Positions 44,590-55,211 are shown, counted from the first letter of the stretch. The stretch: 64,000 nt of DNA from Acinetobacter sp. ANC 4648 (GCF_002135345.1 NZ_NEGI01000008.1:1-64000); one strand, 5' to 3'. Numbers and translations are program-made. Notes: generated by a model not told the origin, from the sequence alone.

Positions 44590-45618
44590 TTATAAATAGG
44601 GGTCTTTACGCCAACTACTTGGGCTACGACCACTCCAACGTTTAAATGCACGGCTAAAATTTGCAACATCTGAGTATCCAAGCTCATCTGCAATTTGCTC
44701 AAGCGAGTAATCTGTACGCGACAATAAAGATGTCGCATGCCGATACCGAACTTCATCCACTAAGGTTGAGAATGATGTTCCTTCTGCTGCTAATTGACGT
44801 TTTAACGTGCGATCTGACATGTGTAAACGGTCAGCTACATTTTCGATACTTAAATAATGCTGTTCTGAGTGCGTTAAAATATCACGAACTCGCATGGCTA
44901 AACGACGACGCTCGCCTAATGCAGAAAGTTCAGATTCACACTGGTTAATAGCAATTTGACTAGAAATGGGATCTGCATTGACCATTTTTAGCCCCAGATA
45001 TTTTTTATCGAAACTGGATAATAAATGCGGCTGGTCGAAGCGAAAATGATAAGAGGAGGCTTTAGATAGATATTTATCAAAACCTTCAGGCTGTGGAAAA
45101 TCAAAATCTACATCGGCTTCTAGTTCACTAATTCCAGTGAGTGCTTTTGCCATGGTCATAATACCAAAGGTCAAACTGGTGACAATTTCTGTGCGTAATG
45201 GCTCAATAGCAATATCACATTGTAATTGCAAGGTGGCTTTTTCGCCAAAAGTTGAAAAGTAAAGTTGTAAAAAAGGCATCCGTAGTTGAATAAAGCGATT
45301 CGCCAATACTAATGCATCAGTAATGTCACTAGCCGTCATAATGGCATAGCCGATAAAGCCATGAATCGAAATACGCATTTGTGTACCAAGATGGTAGCCT
45401 AGGGTACTTTCACCTGTCATTTTTAAAGCATGTTTGACCAATTCATTGGCCATTGGTGTCGATATACGAAAATCTGGTTCCGCAAGTTCTTCGCTGGTAA
45501 AGTGAAATGGTGCAAATAAGGTTTCTGCACTATAGCCCCAACGTGAAACGACATCTAGTAACAAAAGACCATAAACGCCAGGAATCCCCTGATCTGGACG
45601 AGTTGATATTGTTTTCAT
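44590..45618 (-). CDS. AraC-family regulator with arabinose-binding-like N-terminus
   Basis: A 342-residue regulator. The N-terminal domain (about residues 15-205) is of the PF12625 type seen in OruR and related proteins, and the AraC DNA-binding domain is at about 240-335 (LSIENVADRLHMSDRTLKRQLAAEG, SLEQIADELGYSDVANFSRAFKRW). Such regulators often control fatty-acid or amino-acid catabolism. The MaoC and exporter genes upstream are on the same strand. The ligand is unknown. Confidence 0.87.
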   Translation of the reverse strand: MKTISTRPDQGIPGVYGLLLLDVVSRWGYSAETLFAPFHFTSEELAEPDFRISTPMANELVKHALKMTGESTLGYHLGTQMRISIHGFIGYAIMTASDITDALVLANRFIQLRMPFLQLYFSTFGEKATLQLQCDIAIEPLRTEIVTSLTFGIMTMAKALTGISELEADVDFDFPQPEGFDKYLSKASSYHFRFDQPHLLSSFDKKYLGLKMVNADPISSQIAINQCESELSALGERRRLAMRVRDILTHSEQHYLSIENVADRLHMSDRTLKRQLAAEGTSFSTLVDEVRYRHATSLLSRTDYSLEQIADELGYSDVANFSRAFKRWSGRSPSSWRKDPYL

Positions 45619-45720
45619 TTGCGATCCATTGCTCTTACATATTGTTCGTGTTGGCTAAATTCCATATTGTCATGAAGTTACGACATGACATCGATAAATT
45701 GTCTGACAGTCAAAATGACT

Positions 45721-46164
45721 TTATTCAAATTCTCTTTTAAATACCACAATTTTAGTCGTAGAAATAAGTAATACATCTGCATATTGATTCTTTGCTTGAG
45801 TCACATACGTCACAATTGCACGATCAATTTTAGTTTTTGATGGCGTAATAGCTACAATTTCCACTTCTACATGTATTTTATCGCCAACACGAGTTGGTTT
45901 TGGCCAACGTAGGCTCGATTCAGAACCAATCAAACCTTTAGCAATGGGAAAGCATTCTGTCCAAAGACGCATGGTCACAGCTGAGGTATGCCATCCACTC
46001 GCTGCAAGCCCCTGAAAAATAGGATGCTCCTTGGCTTTTTCAACATCTGTATGAAAGACTTGAGGGTCATATTTATGAGCAAACTCTAAAACCTCTTCTA
46101 AAGTCATTTCATATTCACGACTTTGGAAATGATCCCCTATATTTAAATCTTCTAAATACAACAT
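45721..46164 (-). CDS. MaoC-like (R)-specific enoyl-CoA hydratase/dehydratase
   Basis: A 147-residue hot-dog-fold protein. The hydratase motif is FAHKYDPQVFHTD with the catalytic Asp and His, followed by HPIFQGLAASGWHT. It would hydrate enoyl-CoA or act on a related acyl-CoA. Its start is 1 bp from the end of the exporter gene, so the two are co-transcribed. Confidence 0.88.
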   Translation of the reverse strand: MLYLEDLNIGDHFQSREYEMTLEEVLEFAHKYDPQVFHTDVEKAKEHPIFQGLAASGWHTSAVTMRLWTECFPIAKGLIGSESSLRWPKPTRVGDKIHVEVEIVAITPSKTKIDRAIVTYVTQAKNQYADVLLISTTKIVVFKREFE

Positions 46165-46165
46165 A

Positions 46166-48019
46166 TTACTCTTGTTCCTTGTCCTTTATTTGCTGTTGTT
46201 CTATTAAAAACCCACCAGTTTGACGCTGCCAAAGTTGTGCATAAATACCATGCTGTGCAATCAATTCCTCATGGGTTCCTTGCTCTGCAATACGGCCCTG
46301 ATCTAGCACAATTAAACGATCCATTTGTGCAATAGTCGATAAGCGATGAGCAATGGCAATGACTGTTTTACCCGCCATTAAATCATCTAGGCTGGATTGA
46401 ATAGCAGCTTCGACTTCCGAATCAAGAGCACTAGTTGCTTCATCTAAAATCAGAATTGGGGCATCTTTTAAAAATACCCGAGCAATTGCAATCCGTTGGC
46501 GTTGACCGCCAGAGAGTTTGACACCACGTTCACCAACATAAGCCTCATAACCTTTTTTACCGCGTAAGTCCGTTAAACTTGGAATAAATTCTTCAGCTTT
46601 GGCTTTACGCACAGCATCATACATTTGTTCATCTGTCGCATCAGGTCGTCCATATTTAATATTTTCTGCCACAGAACGATGCAATAAGGAGGTATCTTGT
46701 GTCACTAAAGCAATGTTTTTGCGTAAACTATCTTGGGTGACATCTTCTATATTTTGACCATCGATAGAAATACGACCTTGGTTGATGGGGTAAAAGTGTA
46801 GCAACAACTGAATAAGGGTAGATTTTCCTGCACCCGAACGGCCAACAATACCAATTTTTTCACCAGGCTTAATGGTTAAATTAAAATGATCAATCACATT
46901 TTTATCATTATAAGCAAAGGTAACATCTTCAAATTTAATTTCACCAGCACTAATATTTAATGGCTTGGCATTTTCTTTATCTTCAATGTGAATCGGTTTA
47001 CCCAGTGTCATCATGCCATCTTGAATAGTTCCGACATTTTCAAATAGGGCAGAGGTTTGCCACATCATAAATGTTGCCATACTATTCAGTTTAAGAATCA
47101 TGGCTGTAGTTGCAGCGATAACTCCTATAGCAGCCTGACCTTGTAACCATAGCCAAACGGCAGTACCTAATACACCAAAAAACAGAACAGCAGTAAGAAT
47201 ATTGGTACTTACCTCATAAAGTGTACCCAAACGCATTTGCTTAAATACAGTACGCATAAATGTTTGCATGGATTCTTTTGCATATTGACTTTCACGGCCT
47301 GCATGGGCAAAAAGTTTTACTGTTTGAATATTGGTATATGCATCTGTAACACGACCAGTCATTACTGCACGTGCATCTGCTTGTTCTTTAGAAATTTTGC
47401 CGAGTTTTGGAATAAAGAAACACGCAGAACTAACAAATAGAATCAACCAAAGGAATAATGGTAACAATAGAATAGGAGAAATTGAGCCAAATACGATACT
47501 AATGGTAATAAAATAAATAATAACATACGTGAGCATGTCACCCAAAATGACCCAAAACTCACGAACTGCAAGTGAAGTTTGCATCACTTTTGCAGAAAGT
47601 CGCCCTGCAAAATCATTATGGAAAAAATCTAAACCTTGTAATAATAGTAAATTATGGAATCTCCAGCGCAAACGCATTGGAAAACTACTATACAATATTT
47701 GATGACGCACCACAGATTGCATACTGGCAAATAAAATATTGCCAAATAAGAAAAAACTGAGCACGATTAAATTTGATTTATGATTCTGTAGAAAATTTTC
47801 TGGGTTAGACTGCGTTAGCCAATCAACTAAATGTCCAATTTGAGAAAAGAAGATCGCTTCAAAACTTGCAGTGGCCGCAGTCAGTAAAATAAGTACAAAT
47901 AAGTAGCGTTTTACTCCATTAGCGGCTTGCCAGACAAAAGGAAAAAACTTTTGCGGTAATGGCTCGTTTAAACCTTTAGATGGATAGGGGTCAACTAATT
48001 TTTCGAACCATTGCAGCAT
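46166..48019 (-). CDS. MsbA-like ABC exporter (fused permease-ATPase)
   Basis: A 617-residue half-transporter that works as a dimer. Six membrane segments lie between about residues 40 and 310. The ATPase has Walker A GRSGAGKST, signature LSGGQRQRIAIA and Walker B LILDEATSALD. The gene sits in a minus-strand run with the MscS-type gene before it (22-bp gap) and MaoC after it. The substrate (lipid, drug or peptide) cannot be told from sequence. Confidence 0.9.
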   Translation of the reverse strand: MLQWFEKLVDPYPSKGLNEPLPQKFFPFVWQAANGVKRYLFVLILLTAATASFEAIFFSQIGHLVDWLTQSNPENFLQNHKSNLIVLSFFLFGNILFASMQSVVRHQILYSSFPMRLRWRFHNLLLLQGLDFFHNDFAGRLSAKVMQTSLAVREFWVILGDMLTYVIIYFITISIVFGSISPILLLPLFLWLILFVSSACFFIPKLGKISKEQADARAVMTGRVTDAYTNIQTVKLFAHAGRESQYAKESMQTFMRTVFKQMRLGTLYEVSTNILTAVLFFGVLGTAVWLWLQGQAAIGVIAATTAMILKLNSMATFMMWQTSALFENVGTIQDGMMTLGKPIHIEDKENAKPLNISAGEIKFEDVTFAYNDKNVIDHFNLTIKPGEKIGIVGRSGAGKSTLIQLLLHFYPINQGRISIDGQNIEDVTQDSLRKNIALVTQDTSLLHRSVAENIKYGRPDATDEQMYDAVRKAKAEEFIPSLTDLRGKKGYEAYVGERGVKLSGGQRQRIAIARVFLKDAPILILDEATSALDSEVEAAIQSSLDDLMAGKTVIAIAHRLSTIAQMDRLIVLDQGRIAEQGTHEELIAQHGIYAQLWQRQTGGFLIEQQQIKDKEQE

Positions 48020-48041
48020 AAAATTCTCTTATGGTGTGATG

Positions 48042-49283
48042 TTATAAGCTATTTCTAGAAAGTGCTCGAAGATCAGCACCAGAAGGCGCTTGGTAAATGC
48101 TTAATCCAAATTCAGGAATAATTGCGATTAAATGATCAAATATATCCGATTGAATTTTTTCATAACTATTCCAAACGGTGGTTGTGGTGAAAGCATAGAT
48201 TTCTAGAGGTAAGCCTTCACTGGTTGGTTGTAATTGCCGTACAATTAACGATAAATTTTGAGAAATATCTGTATGTTGTTTAAGATACAACTCGACATAA
48301 GCTCTAAATGTGCCAATATTGGTTAGGCGTCTGCAATTATATACTGATTGATTTCCCAATTGTTGATTAAAGTCAGCCAGTTCAGCTTGCTTATGATCTA
48401 AGTATTGGTTTAATAATAAAAAAGCTTTGAGCTTTTCTAGCTCGGCATCACTCATAAAATGAATGCTTGTTTGATCAATAAAAATGGATCGTTTAATACG
48501 ACGTGCACCTAACTGTTGCATACCGCGCCAGTTTTTAAAGGTGTCTGTCACTAATCGATTGGTTGGAATAGTGGTTAAAGTCTTATCAAAATTTTGCACA
48601 GTGATTGTATGTAATGACATATCGATGACATCGCCATCAGCATTTAGTGAAGGCATTTCAATCCAATCACCAATTCGCACCATATCATAAGATGAAATTT
48701 GTACAGAAGCGACTAAAGATAAAATCGTATTTTGAAAAACAAGCATCAATACTGCAGCCATAGCACCAAAGCCTGCCATGAGTGTAAAGATATCTTTATT
48801 TAAAAAAGTACCTAAAATCATTAAGCCACAAACGATATATAAAATTAGTTTAACCAGCTGTATGTAGCCCTTAATCGGTTTGTTATGTGATTTTGGATTA
48901 CGTTGATAGATTAAATTAAAGATATTTAAAAATTCACTAATTGCCAGTGCAATGGTTAGAAAAATAAAGGCTTGTGCCATCATTTGAACCAAAACAATAA
49001 TTTTTTCTGTCAGATATGGAACTGTTTTAATTCCATTTAAAATGACAATAGCTGGCACTATATTAGAAATACGTCGAATAACACTATGTTGAGCAAAGAT
49101 CTCATTATTGGCAAATTTCAATTTTGAAATAAGTTTGCGGATACCTTTTACAATGATTTTTTTTGCAATTAGATTTGCCATCAATGCAAAGAATAGCAGT
49201 ATCCCTAAAGCACTTAGCATTTCTAGCCAAGGGTATTGATTTGACCAGTCTTGAATCTCTTGAAGGAAAGCAAATTTATACAA
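48042..49283 (-). CDS. MscS-family mechanosensitive channel, YbdG-like
   Basis: A 413-residue protein with four or five N-terminal membrane segments up to about residue 175. The pore helix and beta domain follow (AGFGAMAAVLMLVFQNTILSLVASVQIS, then RIGDWIEMPSLNADGDVIDMSLHTITV). The C-terminal part resembles E. coli YbdG (415 residues), a small-conductance osmotic-safety channel. It begins a three-gene minus-strand run with the exporter and MaoC. Confidence 0.87.
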   Translation of the reverse strand: MYKFAFLQEIQDWSNQYPWLEMLSALGILLFFALMANLIAKKIIVKGIRKLISKLKFANNEIFAQHSVIRRISNIVPAIVILNGIKTVPYLTEKIIVLVQMMAQAFIFLTIALAISEFLNIFNLIYQRNPKSHNKPIKGYIQLVKLILYIVCGLMILGTFLNKDIFTLMAGFGAMAAVLMLVFQNTILSLVASVQISSYDMVRIGDWIEMPSLNADGDVIDMSLHTITVQNFDKTLTTIPTNRLVTDTFKNWRGMQQLGARRIKRSIFIDQTSIHFMSDAELEKLKAFLLLNQYLDHKQAELADFNQQLGNQSVYNCRRLTNIGTFRAYVELYLKQHTDISQNLSLIVRQLQPTSEGLPLEIYAFTTTTVWNSYEKIQSDIFDHLIAIIPEFGLSIYQAPSGADLRALSRNSL

Positions 49284-49358
49284 AGAAACAGTCTCTCATC
49301 GTTTAAAACGATACATTATGAATGAATATCAATGATATGGGCTTAGTTTAACATTTTG

Positions 49359-49378
49359 ACTACATTAAAAAATGTAGT
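49359..49378. repeat. Hairpin in the MscS/siderophore-receptor divergent region
   Basis: ACTACATT and AATGTAGT pair over 8 bp on an AAAA loop. It lies between divergent genes, so it may be an operator rather than a terminator. Confidence 0.45.
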
Positions 49379-49473
49379 GCGTAGGTTAGGTTGTTAACTT
49401 ATTTTAATTAATAACCGCATTTTTTATAAATTTAGACAATAAATTAGGCTTGAGTTGTTAGAATAAATACAAT

Positions 49474-49492
49474 AAAAACGATTCTCATTATC
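49474..49492 (+). promoter_or_regulatory. Fur box upstream of the siderophore receptor
   Basis: On the minus strand GATAATGAGAATCGTTTTT matches the Fur consensus at 15 of 19. It ends 16 bp before the receptor ATG. Confidence 0.65.
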
Positions 49493-49508
49493 CTTTGTGC
49501 GAGGTAGA

Positions 49509-51719
49509 ATGCTTTTGGAAAATATCCGCTTTAATTCTCCATTTTTAAGTATTGAGATATCTGTGCGTAAATTAAACACTTTAAGTCTTAGCATGAAATT
49601 ATTATTTAGTTCGAGCTTCATTCTTCCGATTATTGCTCATGCAGCAGAACAACCGCAAAGTATTAACCAACTTGAAACCATTCATGTCACTGCACATAAT
49701 GATGATGTCGCATCACACTATTTGACTCAATCTTCAGGCAGTACATTAAGAGGTAATACAAAAAATCTAGAAATACCTCAAACTGTAAATATTGTTTCAA
49801 AACAATATATTCAGGATTATAACCCTGCCAATTTAGATAATGCACTGACACAAGTGAGCGGTATTACTCAAGGAAATACTTTGGGTGGAACACAAGATAC
49901 CGTTATGAAACGTGGTTTCGGAGATAACCGAGACGGTTCAATTATGGTTAATGGTATGCCAATTGTTCAAGGTCGCGTAATGAATGCAGCCGTTGATCAA
50001 GTTGAAGTACTGAAAGGTCCCGCTTCTTTACTTTACGGTATTATGGACCCTGGTGGTGTTGTAAATGTGGTTACTAAAAAGCCTTTAAAAGAACAAAGTA
50101 CAGAAGTTTCATTGTATGGTTCAAGCTATGAAGCAGGTAAAAATGGTTATGGTGCAAGTTTTGATACTACAGGTGCTATAGAGAATAGTAATTTTGCATA
50201 TCGATTGATTGTAGACCATTCTGATGCAGACTATTGGCGTAATTTTGGTAATTCAAAACAAACTTTAATTGCACCATCTTTGGCTTGGGATAATGGACAA
50301 ACTCAAGTTAATTTAAGTTATCAATATCGTGATTTTAATGTGCCATTTGATCGTTCAACAGTTTTTGATTTAAACACTGGTAAAGCCTTACCTATATCAA
50401 AATATACACGTTTAGACGAAGCTTTCAACCAAATGCAAGGTGAAGATCATTTAGCACAATTGTCTGTTGACCATAAAATTAATGACAATTGGAGTGCGCA
50501 CTTAGGGTATAGCTATAACTATGAAAGCTATGATGCTAATCAACTCCGTATAACCAAACTGGATACTATCAAACATACCGTCACCCGTCGTACCGATGCC
50601 ACCTTAAATGCTGAAAGTGTAGATAGTGCAGCACAAGCTTATTTAAATGGGTCAATGAATCTTTTTGGCTTAAAAAATGATATTCAACTTGGAACTGATA
50701 TTGAATATCGTAAATATTTTAGACCTGATATGGTGCGCGGTAATACTTCGACATTGGATTATTTAAATCCAATTTTTGGTCAAGTCGAGCCTTCGAAAAA
50801 TATTGTGGCATCGGATAGTGATCAAATGGATAAACTCCATACCTATGGTTTTTATCTACAGGATGCAATTCATTTAAATGATCAGTGGATTGCTGTACTC
50901 GGTGGACGTTATCTTGCATATCAACAACAGGCTGGACGCGGACGTCCATTTAGCTTAAATACCAATACGGATGATCATGCATGGTTACCTCATGCAGGTT
51001 TAGTTTATAAGTGGAATGATCAACTATCACTATATGGTAGCTATACCGAATCGCTTAAGCCATCTTCATCGATTGCTCCTATGAGCGGCGAAGTGATTGA
51101 CTCTAATCTTGCTCCTGAAAAGTCTAAGTCTTATGAACTAGGTGCTAAATATGAGTTAAATAAACGTATACAGGCCAATTTCGCTTTATATAATATTAAA
51201 AAGCAAAATGTATTGAATACCATTACGGTGAATGGTGAAACTCAATTACATACAGCAGGTGAGGTTGGCTCAAAAGGTGTAGAGTTTGACCTTACTGGGC
51301 GTTTAACCGATCAACTTGATGCAACTTTAACCTATGCTTATACAGATGCAGAAATTAAACAAGATGAAAAGGCGAGCCTTGTAGGCAATCGTTTAGGCAA
51401 TATTGCAAAAAACACCGCATCTTTATCACTGGCTTATAATTATGGTGACTTCTTAAATGGTCAACTACGAATGGGTCTTGCTGGAAATTATGTCGGTAAA
51501 CGTGCAGGCGATACTGAGAATAGATTTACCTTACCAGATTATACCATTGCCAATGCTTTTATTAGTTATGACACTAAAATTGCGAAGCAAGATGTTAATT
51601 TTAAATTGAATTTGAATAATATGTTCGATACTACATATTACACAGCCAGTGTGAATAATCTAACAGTTTCTCAAGGTGATTCTCGTCAAGCTGTGTTACG
51701 CGCAACTGTAAAATTTTAA
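49509..51719 (+). CDS. TonB-dependent siderophore receptor
   Basis: An outer-membrane receptor of about 736 residues. GAGG is 4 bp before the ATG at 49509; a GTG four codons earlier is possible. The signal segment MKLLFSSSFILPIIAHA lies some 28 residues in, so the true start could be internal. TonB box is LETIHVTA. Plug motifs IPQTVNIVSKQYIQDY, RGFGDNRDGSIMVNGMP and VEVLKGPASLLYG are of the FhuA/FoxA/FpvA class. The C-terminal strand ends in Phe. A Fur box precedes it, and a periplasmic protein gene follows. Confidence 0.9.
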   Translation: MLLENIRFNSPFLSIEISVRKLNTLSLSMKLLFSSSFILPIIAHAAEQPQSINQLETIHVTAHNDDVASHYLTQSSGSTLRGNTKNLEIPQTVNIVSKQYIQDYNPANLDNALTQVSGITQGNTLGGTQDTVMKRGFGDNRDGSIMVNGMPIVQGRVMNAAVDQVEVLKGPASLLYGIMDPGGVVNVVTKKPLKEQSTEVSLYGSSYEAGKNGYGASFDTTGAIENSNFAYRLIVDHSDADYWRNFGNSKQTLIAPSLAWDNGQTQVNLSYQYRDFNVPFDRSTVFDLNTGKALPISKYTRLDEAFNQMQGEDHLAQLSVDHKINDNWSAHLGYSYNYESYDANQLRITKLDTIKHTVTRRTDATLNAESVDSAAQAYLNGSMNLFGLKNDIQLGTDIEYRKYFRPDMVRGNTSTLDYLNPIFGQVEPSKNIVASDSDQMDKLHTYGFYLQDAIHLNDQWIAVLGGRYLAYQQQAGRGRPFSLNTNTDDHAWLPHAGLVYKWNDQLSLYGSYTESLKPSSSIAPMSGEVIDSNLAPEKSKSYELGAKYELNKRIQANFALYNIKKQNVLNTITVNGETQLHTAGEVGSKGVEFDLTGRLTDQLDATLTYAYTDAEIKQDEKASLVGNRLGNIAKNTASLSLAYNYGDFLNGQLRMGLAGNYVGKRAGDTENRFTLPDYTIANAFISYDTKIAKQDVNFKLNLNNMFDTTYYTASVNNLTVSQGDSRQAVLRATVKF

Positions 51720-51782
51720 TAATTTTGAAAGATTAAATCGGAGTAATTACGTTACTGTAGTTGCTCCATTAAAAGAGTATCG

Positions 51783-52484
51783 ATGTTGATAAAGCTATTT
51801 TTAAAATTAATCACGATGAGCATTTGTATGCTGACTGCAACTTCTATTTTTGCAAAGTCAGCTAATATTATGCTTGTTTCTCAAATTCAAAGTCCATCAT
51901 CAGTTACTGATTTTTCGATTCAGAAACATCTACAAAATTTGGGCTATGATGTTCAAGTGGTGGATCAAACTCAATCACCTAATCAAATTAAGAATATCGA
52001 TTTAGTTATTATTTCTTCAACGGTTGCTTCAAAAAATTTGAAACAAGGATGGCGACAGTTAGCAATTCCGTTGCTGACTTGGGAAAATGATTATCTAGAT
52101 GATTTGGCAATGACAGGAAAACGTTCAAATACAGACTTTGGTGAAGTTGAAAAAGATCGACATTTATGGATGGTGAATGCACCACATCTTTTATCGGCTA
52201 ATTTAACCGCAGGAACATTAAATGTCTATCAAGCTCAGGCACCAATGAGTTGGGGAAACCCGGGCTTAGGTGCGACGATCATCGCAACCATTTATGGTCA
52301 ACCAGAAAAACCTGCCATTTGGGCTTATGAAAAGGGAGCTACAATGGATTATGAAACTGTTGCACCTGCAAAAAGAATGATGTTTTTTTTAAATAATGAT
52401 ACTTTTACCAATTTAAATCAGGATGGATTAAAGCTATTTGATACAGCAATCGTATGGCTGTTGTCCCATACTCAAAAGAATTAA
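51783..52484 (+). CDS. Exported protein beside the siderophore receptor (ThuA/class I GATase-like fold)
   Basis: A 233-residue protein with a signal peptide (about residues 1-24, ending IFAKS). After it, an alternating alpha/beta pattern (ANIMLVSQ, LGYDVQVVD, IDLVIISSTVA, AIPLLTWENDYLDDLAM) suggests a flavodoxin- or glutamine-amidotransferase-like fold without a clear catalytic Cys. It is 63 bp after the receptor gene and likely shares its Fur-controlled transcript. Its role, perhaps in siderophore handling, is inferred from position. Confidence 0.65.
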   Translation: MLIKLFLKLITMSICMLTATSIFAKSANIMLVSQIQSPSSVTDFSIQKHLQNLGYDVQVVDQTQSPNQIKNIDLVIISSTVASKNLKQGWRQLAIPLLTWENDYLDDLAMTGKRSNTDFGEVEKDRHLWMVNAPHLLSANLTAGTLNVYQAQAPMSWGNPGLGATIIATIYGQPEKPAIWAYEKGATMDYETVAPAKRMMFFLNNDTFTNLNQDGLKLFDTAIVWLLSHTQKN

Positions 52485-52496
52485 CTTTTTTCATAT

Positions 52497-52528
52497 TAAA
52501 AAAACCAGCAAATTAATGCTGGTTTTTA
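52497..52528 (+). terminator. Terminator after the receptor operon
   Basis: AAAACCAGCA and TGCTGGTTTT form a 10-bp stem, followed by T. Confidence 0.75.
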
Positions 52529-52581
52529 ATTTTCTATGTATTTCATTGTGCTTAAATTACTAGCACCTGCGAATTATAAAC

Positions 52582-53118
52582 TTACCACATTAAATCATCT
52601 GGAATAACGTAAGCTGCATACGGATCTACTTCTTCAGTAATTTCGTCATTCTTCTCTGAGTTATTCATAATCAAGAAACCTGGCATTTTGTCATTAATGC
52701 GTTCTGCCAGTTCTTTCGGTAAAAATGCATAACGATCATGGTCTTTAGCAATGATTAAACTTCCTGAAACAAGGGCATTATAAATTTGCTGATTAATATA
52801 GACTTTTTTAATTTTAGCATCATCAATAAACTGATAAGCTATCTCTCCATCCGTGTCTTTAATCTGATGTTGACTAATCATTTGAATGATAGAAGCTTTC
52901 AGTGCCTTTTCCTCAAGTTGGCGCTGTTTTTCCATATTTAAGGATTGGTCTTTCGCAATTTTTTCTTGCTTATCTTGTTCAATTTTGGCTTTGAGTTCTG
53001 CTTCAATACTCTGACCTGTGCGTTGCTCATGTTGCACTTGTTTAGACAATTTTTTTGCCTTTTTATTATCGACTAAGCCCGCTTTTAATAACTGAGCTTG
53101 TAACGCATTTTTCACCAT
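52582..53118 (-). CDS. DUF2058 family protein (YaiL-like)
   Basis: A 178-residue soluble protein. The N-terminal NALQAQLLKAGLVDNKKAKKLSKQ and the charged coiled-coil segment to about residue 80 are the DUF2058 pattern, with LIIAKDHDRYAFLPKELAERI in the C-terminal part. The ATG at 53118 gives the family's usual start (MVKNALQ); an upstream in-frame ATG exists at 53130. E. coli YaiL has been linked to ribosomal contacts, but function is unclear. It follows the DUF1275 gene closely. Confidence 0.8.
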   Translation of the reverse strand: MVKNALQAQLLKAGLVDNKKAKKLSKQVQHEQRTGQSIEAELKAKIEQDKQEKIAKDQSLNMEKQRQLEEKALKASIIQMISQHQIKDTDGEIAYQFIDDAKIKKVYINQQIYNALVSGSLIIAKDHDRYAFLPKELAERINDKMPGFLIMNNSEKNDEITEEVDPYAAYVIPDDLMW

Positions 53119-53133
53119 TTTAACTACCAACCA

Positions 53134-53808
53134 TCACTTTTGAGCACAAGAATTTTGAAAATATATCCACCAATATACCACGCATAAAGTGAAACTAAGT
53201 ATTGCGGGTAAAAGGAAGGCATTTAATTGTAAATAAGGGTAGACCAGTGTTGCAATAATACCACCTAGAATAAATCCGGTGAGAATGAGTACATGCAACA
53301 TTATCCGTCGTTTTTCAACAGGCAAGCCTTTTAATAAATGCCCTATGGCGAGACCTAAGTCAGTTAAAACACCTGAGACATGCGTGGTACGAATAATTGC
53401 ACCTTGATAATGGCTGACCATCGCATTTTGAACTCCCATTGCTGCACTTGCCCAAAGTAAAGCATAGTGAGGATGGTAGGGGATAAAGATCCAACAAAGA
53501 AGAATAAATAAAGTGACTAGACTGAGAGGAATACCATAACGACGTCCAAATTCAAAATGACTACTTCCTAAAATATAACCACTATAACTTGAGCCGAGTA
53601 CAAAACTTAAAATAACTAAAACTAGGAAAATAACTACATCAAAGTGCTGCAATGCAAGAGCTTGCGCTAATAAGCTAGCATTACCAGTCATATGTGAAAT
53701 GGTTTGATGTAAGGTTGTAATCAAGCCAAGAACATTAACCATGCCCGCATTAATTGCGAGCATGAAAGCACCGAGTTGAATCCAAATGGGTAAATGCTGT
53801 AAAGGCAT
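53134..53808 (-). CDS. YoaK-family membrane protein (DUF1275)
   Basis: A 224-residue inner-membrane protein with six predicted segments. AINAGMVNVLGLITTLHQTISHMTGNAS is the DUF1275 signature, with a second G-rich block (RTTHVSGVLTDLGLAIGHLL). The molecular function of the family is not known. The DUF2058 gene follows on the same strand, with a short gap of 3 or 15 bp depending on its start. Confidence 0.85.
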   Translation of the reverse strand: MPLQHLPIWIQLGAFMLAINAGMVNVLGLITTLHQTISHMTGNASLLAQALALQHFDVVIFLVLVILSFVLGSSYSGYILGSSHFEFGRRYGIPLSLVTLFILLCWIFIPYHPHYALLWASAAMGVQNAMVSHYQGAIIRTTHVSGVLTDLGLAIGHLLKGLPVEKRRIMLHVLILTGFILGGIIATLVYPYLQLNAFLLPAILSFTLCVVYWWIYFQNSCAQK

Positions 53809-53846
53809 AGCTACATCAAAGCATAAATAATATACGAATCAGTATA

Positions 53847-55043
53847 TTACTTTTTACTTAAATCTACAGCTGCGGTAAATAAAATATCTGTAGATGAGTT
53901 TAGCGCTGTTTCGGTTGAATCTTGTAATACACTAATGACCATGCCAATCGCAACAATTTGCATTGAAACTTCAGTTGGAATGCCAAATAAACCACAAGCG
54001 ATAGGAATTAGTAGCAATGAACCACCAGCAACACCCGATGCTCCACATGCAGTAATGACTGAAACCACCGATAGAATAATCATGGTGACAAAATCAACAT
54101 GAATATTTAAGGTATTCACAGCAGCTAAAGTGAGTACTGTAATAGTGACTGCTGCACCAGCCATATTAATGGTAGCACCCAGTGGAATAGAGACATTTGC
54201 TGTTGATTCAGTTACACCTAAGCGTTTTGCTAAGTCTAAATTTACAGGAATATTAGCCGCTGAACTTCGGGTAAAAAATGCAGTAATGCCGCTTTCTTTT
54301 AGACATTTAAACACTAATGGGTAAGGATTGTTTCGCATCACAATCGCAACCAATATAGGATTAATAACCAAAGCAACAAAAACCATAGTGGTGACTAATA
54401 CTGCAACTAAATGGGCATAATTTGCTAAGGTCTCTAAGCCTGCTTGAGCAAATGTTGTGACCACTAATCCAAAAATACCAACTGGAGCAAAACTAATGAC
54501 CATTCGAATCATTGAGTTTACAGCTTCGGAAATATCCGTAATAACCCGCTTTGTAGTATCTGAACTATGACGTAAGGAAACACCAAGCCCAACAGCCCAA
54601 GCCAAAATACCAATAAAGTTTGCTTCATTAAGGGCACTAACTGGATTGGTAATAAAACTAAGTAATAAATTTTTTAAAACTTCAGCAATACTGCCGGGGG
54701 GTTGTAATTGTGATTCGGGACTAATGGATAAAAACAAGGTACTCGGAAAAGCTGTACTGGCGATAACAGCACTGAATGCTGCTAATAACATACCAACCGC
54801 ATACATCATTAAAATTGGTTTCAAATTACTTGCACCATCACCGACTTTAAAATTAGTAATTGAGGCAAGCACTAAAACAAAAACTAAAATCGGAGCAACT
54901 GATTTTAAGGCTTTAATGAATATATCACCCAAAATACTCACATAGGGAGCAACATTTGGGAATAAAATTGCAACTAAACCGCCTAAAATAATGGCAATAA
55001 GTATACGGGTAACCAGACTTAACCGGGCAAGGGCTGAGAACAT
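53847..55043 (-). CDS. sstT: Na+/serine-threonine symporter SstT
   Basis: A 398-residue dicarboxylate/amino-acid:cation symporter family member with eight membrane segments and two re-entrant loops. [20 protein letters not shown] and [19 protein letters not shown] match Sst[25 protein letters not shown] is the second loop. It imports serine and threonine with sodium. It is monocistronic. Confidence 0.92.
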   Translation of the reverse strand: MFSALARLSLVTRILIAIILGGLVAILFPNVAPYVSILGDIFIKALKSVAPILVFVLVLASITNFKVGDGASNLKPILMMYAVGMLLAAFSAVIASTAFPSTLFLSISPESQLQPPGSIAEVLKNLLLSFITNPVSALNEANFIGILAWAVGLGVSLRHSSDTTKRVITDISEAVNSMIRMVISFAPVGIFGLVVTTFAQAGLETLANYAHLVAVLVTTMVFVALVINPILVAIVMRNNPYPLVFKCLKESGITAFFTRSSAANIPVNLDLAKRLGVTESTANVSIPLGATINMAGAAVTITVLTLAAVNTLNIHVDFVTMIILSVVSVITACGASGVAGGSLLLIPIACGLFGIPTEVSMQIVAIGMVISVLQDSTETALNSSTDILFTAAVDLSKK

Positions 55044-55211
55044 AACTGCGCCTTATCAAGAGCTTTTCGCGCTTAAAATATTGAAAACAAGCCGGCTATT
55101 TTATACCGAAATGGTTGCAGCGAAAAATAAAATATTTATAAAAAATATCATATTAAAAAATAAGGAGTTTTTTTTAAATAAATTTGGAAAAATTCAAAAA
55201 TAACTCAGTAT

